Below are positions 43,928 through 52,378 of a stretch of DNA of 64,000 nt, piece by piece. The stretch is from NCBI RefSeq assembly GCF_001021975.1, contig NZ_CP009928.1, positions 3,600,001-3,664,000 of the forward strand, given 5' to 3'. The position numbers and the translations under genes are program-made. This stretch comes from Chryseobacterium gallinarum (GTDB lineage: Bacteria; Bacteroidota; Bacteroidia; Flavobacteriales; Weeksellaceae). Positions within the stretch are counted from its first letter, which is position 1, and each line of letters starts with the position of its first letter. Under the pieces are notes generated by a model. The model worked only from the letters and a program-made list of their open reading frames with translations. It did not search any database and was not told where the DNA came from.

Positions 43928-46738
43928 TTAAAAATCAAATTTTATCCCTACAGTAAATCGGGGTCTGTAATATTCTGCCTGGGTTGTTCTGCTCTGAATT
44001 CCCTGGTAATATCTTAACGGCTGGTTGGTCAGATTATTGGCTTCAGCAAAAATTCTCAACTGGTTTGTTATTTTGTAAGAAGCATTTGCATCCAGGAAAA
44101 ACTGTTTGTCGTAATAACGGTCATCAAAAGCTTTACCTCCTAATTCATCAATGTAATGAGATGCATAATTCATAGAAATTCTGGCCGAAAAACGTTTGTT
44201 TTCCCATGAAAGAGAGCCATTAAACATATGAGGAGCCGTACCCGGAAGACCTACATCGGTTCTTTCAGCACCATCTTCATTGGTAATTCCTTTTGCTTTG
44301 GATTGAGTGTAGGTATAGTTAACATATACGCCCAATCCTTTCCAGAATGCTCCCGGAATAAAATCCATCTGTCTCTGCAAAGCAACTTCAAATCCATAAA
44401 TATCTACATTATCTCCATTTCTCTGTTGGGTAAACTTCCAGTTGCTTTCCCCGGCAGGGATAGGATTAGACTGTCCCGCAAAATCCGTTGCAAAATCATC
44501 GGCTGTGTAGTTTCTTTTGGAATAGGTGTAAATAAAATTATTCAGGTTTTTATAAAAAATCCCCCCGGAAAGAATTCCTACGGACTTAAAATATTTCTCT
44601 GCCATAAAATCAAAGTTATAAGCATAGGTCGCTTTTAAACCCGGATTCCCGGCGGCTACTATTTCATCTTCCGGAATGACATTAAGGTAAGGGACCAGCG
44701 AATAATAATTAGGACGGGCAAGAGCGGTGGTAAAAGCTGCACGAAGCACCAGATCCTGTACCGGGACATATTTGAATGAAATATTAGGAAGTACGTTGGT
44801 ATAGGTATTGGTATTGTTGATCTGGCCAATCAGGTCTTTTTCATTCATAACGTAGTTTCCGGTGTAATCTATCTTTGTGGTTTCAATACGGGCCCCTAAG
44901 ATCATGGAAAGTTGATCGTTTAAATCCTGGTCCCAGCGGATATAGCCTGCATAGATCTGCTCCTTTGCAGTATAATTGCTTGAAAGGAACTTTTCAGGCC
45001 TGGATTTTCCATTGAAAAGATTAGGGTTAAATAAATCTAACCCTCCAAGATAGGAAGGATCAACAAATGTCCCGGGGACATAATGGCCGGCCTGGAAGTT
45101 ATGCCCGTCAAGATATATTGTAGGTACGGAAAGAAGGCTTCCCAGACTGCTGACCGGCTGAAAAGCATAGAAATCATTATTCCTTTCCTTTTCTTTTAAA
45201 CGGAGACGGAAACCCGTACGTAACCTTCCTTTCCGGCCATCAATTACGGAAAAAGGAAAGCGTACATTCATTTTGGCACCCAATTCCTTCTCCTGTGTAA
45301 AACTGTTGGCATCCGACAGATCACTCAGTTTATAACTTCCCAGATCATCCGCAGCAAGAGGAGTAATGACAGGCTTTTCAGGACTGATGAGGTCCTGGGA
45401 AAAGGTCATCTTACTGTTTTCAAATTCTATATAACGCTGATGCGGTTTATCTTCACTGGCAATGGCATAGTTTACAGACCAGTCAAGATCCACTTTGGAT
45501 CCCAGCAAATGCTCACCTCTTAAAGCATAATTCTGAACTTTTTGTTTTTCAAAACGGGTATTGTCATTGTCAGCATCACCGCCTTTATTTTGTCTTGTAA
45601 TGCTTCCTTTCCAGCCTGTAATTTCGGTTTCATCAGTATTATAAACAGGTTTTATCTTATATCCGAGCGCATACCGTGTTTCTTTATCATTCCTGAAATT
45701 ATACATGGCGGAAGCATAGATTTTATTCTTTGAATTGAATTCATAATCCATATTAAGGTCAAAACTATGCCTGATACGGTGCTCATTATAATAACGGACA
45801 CCCATTTTGCTGATATAAACCGTTTGGGTGGCATCATTGGCAAGACTCCATACCGGTTCAATATTGTCTGAACCGAAATTATTATTGTTATAAGAAAAAC
45901 TGAATACCGCACCCAACTTTTTATCTAAAAAACGGTTTCCATATACCAATCCAGCTGTATAATTTCCCTTTTCGCGGATAGGACTGTATCCTCCCGCTAA
46001 TGTTGCTGAAATTCTTTCGCCATTGGGCGAAGCTCTGGTAATAAGATTGACAGAGCCCCCTATGGCATCAGCGTCCATATCCGGTGTTAAGGTCTTATTT
46101 ACCTCTATGGTAGAAATCATATCAGAGGGGATAAGGTCCATCTGAACATTACGATTATCACCCTCAGCAGAAGGAATCCTGTCACCGTTCAGGGTAACAG
46201 AGTTGAGATTTGGAGCAAGTCCTCTGATGATAAGGTTTCTGGCTTCTCCCTGGTCATTCTGTATGGTAATACCGGGAACACGTTTCAGCGCATCTCCAAT
46301 GTTGGCATCAGGAAAACGCCCGATCTGGTCGGCCGAGATCACATTGGTAATATTGGCGTTATTTTTCTGCTTATTCAAAGCCCTTGCCTGGTTTTTTAAC
46401 GTAGATCCGGAAACCACAATCTCATCAATCGTAGTTTCTTTTTTTGCAAAAATAATATTCTGCCTGGTGTTTTTTTCAGGTTCTACCGTTACATTATATT
46501 CATGGACACCATAGCCAAGATAATCTACTTTCATGGTGTAGTTTCCGGGAGGAACATTCAGGAATACAAAATTTCCATGCTCATCGGAAGTCGTATAGAT
46601 GTTACCGGGACTCAAGGAGATTTTAGCTCCCGGCAAGGCAATCTTTGAGTCGTCGTTGATGTTTCCGGACAGACTACCGGTTTGTGCATAGAAAAAAATA
46701 GATGCACAAAATAAAACAGATGTAAAAATTTTCTTCAC
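43928..46738 (-). CDS. TonB-dependent receptor paired with phytase
   Basis: This 936-aa outer-membrane receptor has a signal peptide (ends FFYAQ) and a CarboxypepD_reg domain (residues 20-110, GSLSGNINDDSKIALPGAKI). The plug carries VISADQIGRFPDANIGDALK, IIRGLAPNLNSVTLNGDRIP and DADAIGGSVNLITR, and the barrel ends in FTVGIKFDF. No STN domain is present, so unlike the receptor at 30590 it is not expected to signal to a FecR. It probably imports phytate, inositol phosphates or a product; the link comes from the tightly coupled phytase gene. Confidence 0.95.
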   Translation of the reverse strand: MKKIFTSVLFCASIFFYAQTGSLSGNINDDSKIALPGAKISLSPGNIYTTSDEHGNFVFLNVPPGNYTMKVDYLGYGVHEYNVTVEPEKNTRQNIIFAKKETTIDEIVVSGSTLKNQARALNKQKNNANITNVISADQIGRFPDANIGDALKRVPGITIQNDQGEARNLIIRGLAPNLNSVTLNGDRIPSAEGDNRNVQMDLIPSDMISTIEVNKTLTPDMDADAIGGSVNLITRASPNGERISATLAGGYSPIREKGNYTAGLVYGNRFLDKKLGAVFSFSYNNNNFGSDNIEPVWSLANDATQTVYISKMGVRYYNEHRIRHSFDLNMDYEFNSKNKIYASAMYNFRNDKETRYALGYKIKPVYNTDETEITGWKGSITRQNKGGDADNDNTRFEKQKVQNYALRGEHLLGSKVDLDWSVNYAIASEDKPHQRYIEFENSKMTFSQDLISPEKPVITPLAADDLGSYKLSDLSDANSFTQEKELGAKMNVRFPFSVIDGRKGRLRTGFRLRLKEKERNNDFYAFQPVSSLGSLLSVPTIYLDGHNFQAGHYVPGTFVDPSYLGGLDLFNPNLFNGKSRPEKFLSSNYTAKEQIYAGYIRWDQDLNDQLSMILGARIETTKIDYTGNYVMNEKDLIGQINNTNTYTNVLPNISFKYVPVQDLVLRAAFTTALARPNYYSLVPYLNVIPEDEIVAAGNPGLKATYAYNFDFMAEKYFKSVGILSGGIFYKNLNNFIYTYSKRNYTADDFATDFAGQSNPIPAGESNWKFTQQRNGDNVDIYGFEVALQRQMDFIPGAFWKGLGVYVNYTYTQSKAKGITNEDGAERTDVGLPGTAPHMFNGSLSWENKRFSARISMNYASHYIDELGGKAFDDRYYDKQFFLDANASYKITNQLRIFAEANNLTNQPLRYYQGIQSRTTQAEYYRPRFTVGIKFDF

Positions 46739-46765
46739 CTTCCTATATTAGATTAAAATTATGAA

Positions 46766-46784
46766 CAAAATTAAACGTACGTTT
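46766..46784 (-). promoter_or_regulatory. -7 element and palindrome before the TonB receptor/phytase operon
   Basis: On the minus strand TAATTTTG (46773-46766) matches the -7 consensus, 27 bp before the ATG. The perfect 12-bp palindrome AAACGTACGTTT (46773-46784) abuts it on the upstream side, where a regulator would cover the spacer. Confidence 0.45.
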
Positions 46785-46854
46785 GGAAAATGATTTAAAA
46801 TGAAAATTAACATTGTTTTAAAATTTGTTAATACACAGACGGAACGGTGTTTTC

Positions 46855-47238
46855 CTAAACTTCAGAACCCAGATTTTTTGCTGTATGATCTCCCTCTATT
46901 AATAAAGTTAATTCATTACATTGTATAATTTTTCCATCAGCAATGGTAAACTCCGCCAGTACTTTATGCCTGACCGTACTTCCATCTTTTAAGACAGACT
47001 TTGCCAGATGATGGGTAAAAATGATATTCCTGTTTTCAGCGTGGTTAATGATTTCAATTTGTTGTTGCGTTACTTTTTCTTTAAGTTTTTTAATATGCAA
47101 AACAAATTCGTTATAGTTCAGACAGGTTCCATCAACATACTGGATATATTCTTTAGAAAAATATTTTTCGATCAGAATCTGATCAAATACCGGATTTTCC
47201 AGCACTTCACTGAAAACTTCTTGGATAAAATGCTTCAT
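46855..47238 (-). CDS. NTF2-like / SnoaL-like nuclear transport factor 2 family protein
   Basis: This 127-aa protein has a cone-shaped alpha+beta fold by sequence pattern (IEKYFSKEYIQYVDGTCLNY, then HHLAKSV and AEFTIADGKIIQCNEL). I chose the Met at 47238; the frame continues seven codons upstream. The family includes isomerases, dehydratases and binding proteins, so no reaction can be named. It lies downstream of, and in the same direction as, a Crp-type gene. Confidence 0.8.
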   Translation of the reverse strand: MKHFIQEVFSEVLENPVFDQILIEKYFSKEYIQYVDGTCLNYNEFVLHIKKLKEKVTQQQIEIINHAENRNIIFTHHLAKSVLKDGSTVRHKVLAEFTIADGKIIQCNELTLLIEGDHTAKNLGSEV

Positions 47239-47317
47239 AATGTTAATATTGTGAAACAAAATTACATCCGGTATTCATGACGGAACGATAACAATTGTAA
47301 AGAAAAACTCCAATTAC

Positions 47318-47851
47318 TTATCTGCGATTCCGGATCCTGCTTAAAGAAACACTGGTAATCCCAAGGTAAGATGCAATATAATGTTGTGGAAACCGGAGTA
47401 AAATTTCCGGTCTCTTTTTGAGAAGCTGCTTATATCTTTCCTGAGGAGAATCTTTAATAAAAGACATCAGTCTTTTACTGATTTCACTAAACCGCTTATA
47501 AAATAAAGTATTAAAGGTTTGTTGAAATCCTGGATTTTCCAGCAATTGCCGGAAAGCTTTGTAATGCAATTCATAAACAACAGAAGGTTCCAGCGTTTCT
47601 ATCAAAAAATCACTTGGGGTACCGTTCACGAAGCTGTCAAAAGACGCTACAGCCTGATTTTCGGTTATAAATTCGAGGGTAAGTTCTTTTCCATCCTTAT
47701 AAAAATATTCCCTTAATGCTCCGCTTTTGACTAAAAACATGTTGGCTGAAACCTGGCCTTCTTCAAGGAGTACCTTTTTAGCAGGATATTGTACTTCCCG
47801 GAACAGATGAGGAGCGGTATGAAGGAAGGATTTAATATCAGGTATTTGCAT
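47318..47851 (-). CDS. Crp/Fnr-family transcriptional regulator
   Basis: This 177-aa protein has a cyclic-nucleotide-binding-like beta-roll (residues 15-115, VLLEEGQVSANMFLVKSGAL; ELTLEFITENQAVASFDSF), a dimer helix and a compact C-terminal HTH (IASYLGITSVSLSRIRNR). No Fnr-type cysteines are present. Such short Crp-like regulators are frequent in Bacteroidota and often control a neighbouring enzyme, here perhaps the NTF2-like gene. It starts 10 bp after the TetR gene, so the two form one transcript. Confidence 0.9.
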   Translation of the reverse strand: MQIPDIKSFLHTAPHLFREVQYPAKKVLLEEGQVSANMFLVKSGALREYFYKDGKELTLEFITENQAVASFDSFVNGTPSDFLIETLEPSVVYELHYKAFRQLLENPGFQQTFNTLFYKRFSEISKRLMSFIKDSPQERYKQLLKKRPEILLRFPQHYIASYLGITSVSLSRIRNRR

Positions 47852-47861
47852 GGAGAGTCGA

Positions 47862-48398
47862 TTAGCAGGAAGATAAAAGCAGTCCTTGTACTATTGATTT
47901 GGTTTTTTTGATTAATTCATTTGACCTGTAAAGCTGGCTGGTCACTATACAGCTTTCAAAAAGAAGGTAAATATGGTCGGATAGCATATCATCTTTAAGA
48001 TCCTTGTTAAAGGCATCCCGTAACGCTTTTTTATGGCTGCGGATCACCTTATGAATCTCCACTTTTTCAGAGGGAATTTCAGATAATATATTCAAAAAGC
48101 TGCAGCCCCGGAAATTTTCTTTTTCGTTCATGAAGATCAAAAAGTCAAATGATTTCAAAAACCTTTCTTCTACAGTCTGCGCTCCGGAAATAAAGTTCTT
48201 TAATTCCGATATCCAATAAGCATATCTTTTGTCAAGAAATTCAATACACAGGTCATCTTTCGATTTGAAATGCTGATAAAAACTGGCTTTTGAAACCGCC
48301 GACTCTTCAATGATCTGATTGATGCCGGTATTGTTATAACCTTGTTGATGAAACAAGATCATAGTGGTATTTAGTATTCTTTCACGAGGTTTGGACAT
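47862..48398 (-). CDS. TetR/AcrR-family transcriptional regulator
   Basis: This 178-aa protein starts at the Met at 48398 (MSKPRERIL); six upstream codons are also open. The N-terminal HTH shows ILFHQQGYNNTGINQIIEES and KASFYQHFKSKDDLC, classic TetR patterns. The ligand domain contains NFRGCSFLNILSEIP, with a cysteine position conserved in the AcrR-like subgroup. It is the first gene of a probable TetR-Crp-NTF2 transcript and probably autorepresses. Confidence 0.92.
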   Translation of the reverse strand: MSKPRERILNTTMILFHQQGYNNTGINQIIEESAVSKASFYQHFKSKDDLCIEFLDKRYAYWISELKNFISGAQTVEERFLKSFDFLIFMNEKENFRGCSFLNILSEIPSEKVEIHKVIRSHKKALRDAFNKDLKDDMLSDHIYLLFESCIVTSQLYRSNELIKKTKSIVQGLLLSSC

Positions 48399-48484
48399 GA
48401 AGGCTATTTTTAGCAAATTTAAATAAATCTGAACAGACTGTTCTTTTTTGTTTAAACGAAATTACAAGCTATTTCACGATATTT

Positions 48485-48955
48485 TCAATCATCTGCCGGA
48501 GTAGATTGCAATGAAATCAGTTTTTTTTCTGAAGAAGAATATTTTTCGACCCACTTATACAGGGTGGTTTTGGGAATACGGTATTCCGTAATAATCTGCT
48601 GTTTTGTTTTGGCCCCGGAACTGATAAGGTCTAGTATAAATTCAATGATTTCAGAGGTGTAAATGTTTTTCCTGAATTGCGGCATGGGATTTTTTGAGAC
48701 AGCTCCTTTTTTTTGATAATTGACAGCCGGTGGCGAGTAAAAAATCAGATGTTGTGAATAAATCCTGAAAAAATCATATTCCAGCAGCTTGCTCCATTTT
48801 AAAAGTAATTCACTTGACATGCTCTTTGCCTCATACATCCTTTCAAGTTCATCCTCTGTACATTTAAGATAACTGCATATCCGGTCTTTATCCAGTTTCT
48901 TTTCATCGGTCCTTATCTGTATAAGTTTACCAATGTGTATTTCCTTAAGATTCAT
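48485..48955 (-). CDS. HTH protein of unknown role, transposase-OrfA-like C-terminus
   Basis: This 156-aa protein has an N-terminal helical XRE-like part (HIGKLIQIRTDEKKLDKDRI, then LLLKWSKLLEYDFFRIYSQH). After a linker comes a C-terminal helix-turn-helix (FRKNIYTSEIIEFILDLISS, then KQQIITEYRIPKTTLYKWVE) that resembles IS3 OrfA-type domains. No second transposase frame or inverted repeats are seen nearby. Similar stand-alone proteins occur repeatedly in Chryseobacterium genomes; a DNA-binding role is likely, mobility is not supported here. Confidence 0.75.
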   Translation of the reverse strand: MNLKEIHIGKLIQIRTDEKKLDKDRICSYLKCTEDELERMYEAKSMSSELLLKWSKLLEYDFFRIYSQHLIFYSPPAVNYQKKGAVSKNPMPQFRKNIYTSEIIEFILDLISSGAKTKQQIITEYRIPKTTLYKWVEKYSSSEKKLISLQSTPADD

Positions 48956-49465
48956 CTATATATGTTTGTGTTTTTAATGGTTCACTGCGGCATAATCTTT
49001 TTATTGCATGCAGTTATATTGCCTGTGCATCTATAAATAGCCATGACTATCCGGTACAAAAGCATTTTGAAAAATGTGTTCATTTCAACTTGTGCGTCAG
49101 GAGCCTGTCAATGGAAAAATTATTAAACTGATAAAGTATTTTCCATCTGAATATTTAAGAACATATTCCGGAATGGCGTCTAGTTGTTACAATGTTAACG
49201 AAAAACCTGTTTCAATAAAAAAGAATAGAAGATACATAGGTTCTACTTTTTTTAATGTGTTGATAATCATTGGTTTTAGGTTTATTGTGAAGGAGTTTTG
49301 TCGGGCTATCTAACGAAAAATGAGAAGGTTTTTTGATAAAATATTACTCTGTTAATCCGGTTGAACCCCAGATAAACCTCTAAACCTATAAAAACTGTGG
49401 ATTTCTATCCGGGTGATCACAAGGAAATAAGCAGCAGCAATAAAGTTTGTTGACAGAGGTAAGTT
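48956..49465. other. Gene-free gap
   Basis: About 510 bp between the HTH gene and the membrane protein. A 79-codon frame (49074-49313) has poor composition and no start context. I see no RNA gene or clear promoter. Confidence 0.4.
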
Positions 49466-50188
49466 TTATACAAATCCTCTTGCATAATAAACCTGTATAA
49501 GGAAGAACAATAAGGTGAAAAACCATATCATATAAGGATGATAGCGGAGGTTTTCTTTCAGAATATAATGCAGGGCTTTAAATAGTTTTATCAATCCGAT
49601 AATTCCTATAATAAGAAATACAATGAAAATGATGAAAAAGAAATAATCCCTGGAACCATAATTTCCGGAAACAGAAAGTTGGTCAAGATGATTCAAATAA
49701 GACTGAACATTCACAGTTTGTCCCAGAAACATGGCAGAAAGAATCAGTATAAAGAAAGGAGTAGAGGTATATACTGTAGTATAAATGAATGAAAATAATA
49801 AGGTGCGGAAGGTTATTGTATTGACCTTTTCTTTTTTGTACCCTAATAATATCACACTGAAAGCAACGGCTGTAAAATTGTTCATCATAAATATGAATAA
49901 AGCTTTTTCCACCATGCTCAGCCCTTTAATCCTGGAAATAAAGTTGTGTTCCCCGCTGTAATCCATTAGAAGAACGGAAACAATTACCGAGGTATATACC
50001 GAAAGTTTGATGGGAGATAAATAATCAAGGAAACGTTCTGCTTCCTCTTTTTCCATTTCCTGAACGGCAAAGTCATAGCAGCGATGAGGTTCTTTAAACA
50101 ATTTATAAATAGTTACGGGAACCAGTAATATTTCGATAATAATCTGTAAACAGAGTTTTTCAAAGCTATCAATCAATTTTTCAAACAT
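49466..50188 (-). CDS. Polytopic membrane protein of unknown function
   Basis: This 240-aa protein has about five hydrophobic helices (for example LSVYTSVIVSVLLM, FIFMMNNFTAVAFSVILLG, FFIIFIVFLIIGIIGLI and MIWFFTLLFFLIQVYYA) after an amphipathic N-terminus. I do not recognise a family; the layout is like small Yip1/DUF3667-type membrane proteins of Bacteroidota. It is downstream of the cupin gene with a strong hairpin between, so it may be separately expressed. Confidence 0.75.
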   Translation of the reverse strand: MFEKLIDSFEKLCLQIIIEILLVPVTIYKLFKEPHRCYDFAVQEMEKEEAERFLDYLSPIKLSVYTSVIVSVLLMDYSGEHNFISRIKGLSMVEKALFIFMMNNFTAVAFSVILLGYKKEKVNTITFRTLLFSFIYTTVYTSTPFFILILSAMFLGQTVNVQSYLNHLDQLSVSGNYGSRDYFFFIIFIVFLIIGIIGLIKLFKALHYILKENLRYHPYMIWFFTLLFFLIQVYYARGFV

Positions 50189-50300
50189 ATATCATCCGGT
50201 ATTAGGCAAAGATGGGCTGACTATGCAATTTAATAATTTTTTAAGTCGTTATTGCCAATCATTTGTTGAATGAAATAAAAGAGTTTAACTTCAGAGACTG

Positions 50301-50341
50301 ATAAATAACGGGCTGGAGATAATTTCCGGCCTGTTATTTAT
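50301..50341 (-). terminator. Terminator after the cupin gene
   Basis: A long stem, ATAAATAACGGGC with GGCCTGTTATTTAT (one G-T wobble), ends 7 bp from the cupin stop codon on the minus strand. Confidence 0.65.
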
Positions 50342-50347
50342 GAATAC

Positions 50348-51229
50348 TTATTTAGGTAATCCTTTTTTTAAAGCAATATTCGCTTTTTTAACAGCTTTTT
50401 TCTCCTTCCAGTCCATGTACCTTTTCTTATAACGGGCTTTCATGAAATTATCAAAATTTCGCTGAACGGCTAAGTTCCAAAGTGAGTGTGCTTTTACAGC
50501 CCAGCTTTTATCCCAGGCGCGAAGAGAGATGGAAAAAGATCCATCCAGATATTTCATCCAGTGCCACCAGCCGGTAGGCATAAATAGAGTGTCTCCATGC
50601 TCTAAATAGCATTCGATGCCTTCAATACCATCCAATGCCGGAAATTTTTCAAAATCGGGATTTGCAATGTCATAGTCTTCCAGGGCGTAAGTTGCATAAG
50701 GAAGTTTGTACAGGCGGGTTTTCCATTTATATTCAAAAAGGAGAACATGCTTTCTTCCGTTAAAATGCGTATGGAAGATATGAGGCATATCAATATCATA
50801 ATGCAGGAAGGTTACGGATCCCTTACCTCCAAAAAACATACTCGGATATTTATCTAGAAAACCTCCCATCAGATTTTTTGGAGGGATGTAATCATCCAGT
50901 AATTTGGGCGCAAATTTTATAGGATCAAAGAAAAAGATCCTAAGATCGGTTGGTTCCCTTTGGATAAGGTCAACATATTCGCTGAACGGCATTTTTGTTG
51001 TCGGAGTGTTAATAGGAGCTGCAGGATCAGCCTTGGAGCTATCATATAATGGAACTTCAACATCGCCTACTACCTCTTTCATGTATTCCATTGTCCATTT
51101 TTGATAGGCCGGCCATTTTATCGCCATATTTTTGATTACCACTGGCTTACATGGCTTTAAGTATTTTTCACGGAAATCTTCCTGTGAAATGTCATCTACA
51201 ATATCAATCGGTTTAAGGAGTATTCCCAT
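50348..51229 (-). CDS. JmjC-like cupin (cupin_8) 2-oxoglutarate/Fe(II)-type oxygenase
   Basis: This 293-aa protein has the cupin_8 pattern: KPVVIKNMAIKWPAYQKWT at the N-terminus, iron ligands HYD in FLHYDIDMPH (about residue 142), the 2-oxoglutarate region NGRKHVLLFEY, and the distal histidine in PTGWWHWMKYL. Family members hydroxylate protein side chains or act on small molecules. The C-terminus is a Lys-rich helix (KKANIALKKGLPK). It is single, with a terminator downstream; the substrate is unknown. Confidence 0.9.
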   Translation of the reverse strand: MGILLKPIDIVDDISQEDFREKYLKPCKPVVIKNMAIKWPAYQKWTMEYMKEVVGDVEVPLYDSSKADPAAPINTPTTKMPFSEYVDLIQREPTDLRIFFFDPIKFAPKLLDDYIPPKNLMGGFLDKYPSMFFGGKGSVTFLHYDIDMPHIFHTHFNGRKHVLLFEYKWKTRLYKLPYATYALEDYDIANPDFEKFPALDGIEGIECYLEHGDTLFMPTGWWHWMKYLDGSFSISLRAWDKSWAVKAHSLWNLAVQRNFDNFMKARYKKRYMDWKEKKAVKKANIALKKGLPK

Positions 51230-51357
51230 TTGTTTAAATTATCAGGCTAAATTATTAAATATTTATGAAAAAAAATGAGAATCATTGAAATAGTATAATA
51301 AATTGAAAAATATTTATTGAACAATTTATAATTGATGTAAGTACAATTGCTGATTAT

Positions 51358-52161
51358 TTAAGCTATATTTTTTTGAATATTCTGATTCAGATCCTTCAGG
51401 AAATACGTAGGGGTTGTTTTATACTTTTCATGAAATTTTTTAGAAAAGCTTTGGGCCGTTTTAAAGCCTACCATATCTGCCATCTCCTGAATACTTTTAT
51501 AGCGAAGCCTAGGTGTGGTTTTCCATAATTCTACAGCATGGTTCAACCTTAAATTATTAAGATAAGAGGCAAAATTATTTTTCTTATAATGATTGATTAC
51601 TTTTGACAGATATGCGGTGTTTGTTCCACATTCCTTTGCCATATTTAAAAGAGAAATATCTTTTATCAAATATTTTTTTTTCAGCTCAAAAGTATTAAGA
51701 TAAGACAATATATTTTCCACAATCAAAGGGTTGATGTCTAATTGGTCATGGATTGGGTTGCTAATTTCAACTTGTGTATTTTCATATTGATATTCAATAT
51801 TTATTTTTTCCCGGTTTGTAATGGCTTCAAAATATAAGGTCTTATAGTATTTCTGTTTTCGGTAATACGTGTATGTGAGCCCTAACAGTATAAAAAATGA
51901 AAGAAGGGAAATTACAGCAATACTGTTACGGAATTTTTTTTCCTGGGTATGAGATTTTTTTAAGATGGCGTTCTCATTACTTATTTTTTTGAGTTCATCA
52001 TCCCCGTCTAAAAAACCTGATATGTATTGAACTTTTTTTAGTGGTAAGGTTTTTATGGTGATTTTATCTTCAATGATAGGATATAATCCTCCAACTCGAC
52101 TTTTTGTAAAAAGCTGATAATAACTCATAACGAATAGTATAACCCATAGAAAAATTCTCAT
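51358..52161 (-). CDS. Short membrane-bound AraC-family regulator
   Basis: This 267-aa protein has an N-terminal hydrophobic segment (FLWVILFVMSYYQLF), a short periplasmic stretch, a second helix (IAVISLLSFFILLGLTYTYY) and a C-terminal AraC HTH (LLNMAKECGTNTAYLSKVIN; SIQEMADMVGFKTAQSFSKK). Most Bacteroidota relatives have a long TPR sensor (total about 500-600 aa) in place of the short stretch, so this one seems to have lost its sensor or evolved a small one. It is divergent from the fibre/toxin operon with 217 bp between, making it the obvious candidate regulator. Confidence 0.85.
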   Translation of the reverse strand: MRIFLWVILFVMSYYQLFTKSRVGGLYPIIEDKITIKTLPLKKVQYISGFLDGDDELKKISNENAILKKSHTQEKKFRNSIAVISLLSFFILLGLTYTYYRKQKYYKTLYFEAITNREKINIEYQYENTQVEISNPIHDQLDINPLIVENILSYLNTFELKKKYLIKDISLLNMAKECGTNTAYLSKVINHYKKNNFASYLNNLRLNHAVELWKTTPRLRYKSIQEMADMVGFKTAQSFSKKFHEKYKTTPTYFLKDLNQNIQKNIA

Positions 52162-52316
52162 ATAGAGGAATTAATATCATCAAAAGTACAAAAATGAATT
52201 GAATTTTTTAAAATTTTGATTATCATATTTTTAAGTGTTTTTGCTTGAGTATTTTTACGTAAATATTTTCTGTTTTTACCCATTAAATTTATGAATTTAA
52301 ATATTTTCCTACCTTA

Positions 52317-52324
52317 TATATTTG
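52317..52324 (+). promoter_or_regulatory. Putative -7 element of the fibre/toxin operon
   Basis: TATATTTG fits TAnnTTTG and lies 54 bp before the first ATG. No TTG is present at the standard 17-23 bp spacing, which could mean activator dependence. Confidence 0.4.
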
Positions 52325-52378
52325 CTTGGAAACCGATGCTTATTATAGATTTATATAGGTCAAAAAAACACAATCGCT

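Noticed and set aside
48485..48955. Insertion sequence (IS3 OrfA)
   Set aside because: Only the HTH is OrfA-like; there is no OrfB, no terminal inverted repeats and no target duplication.
49074..49313. 79-codon forward frame
   Set aside because: Poor composition, no ribosome-binding context and no homologue recognised.
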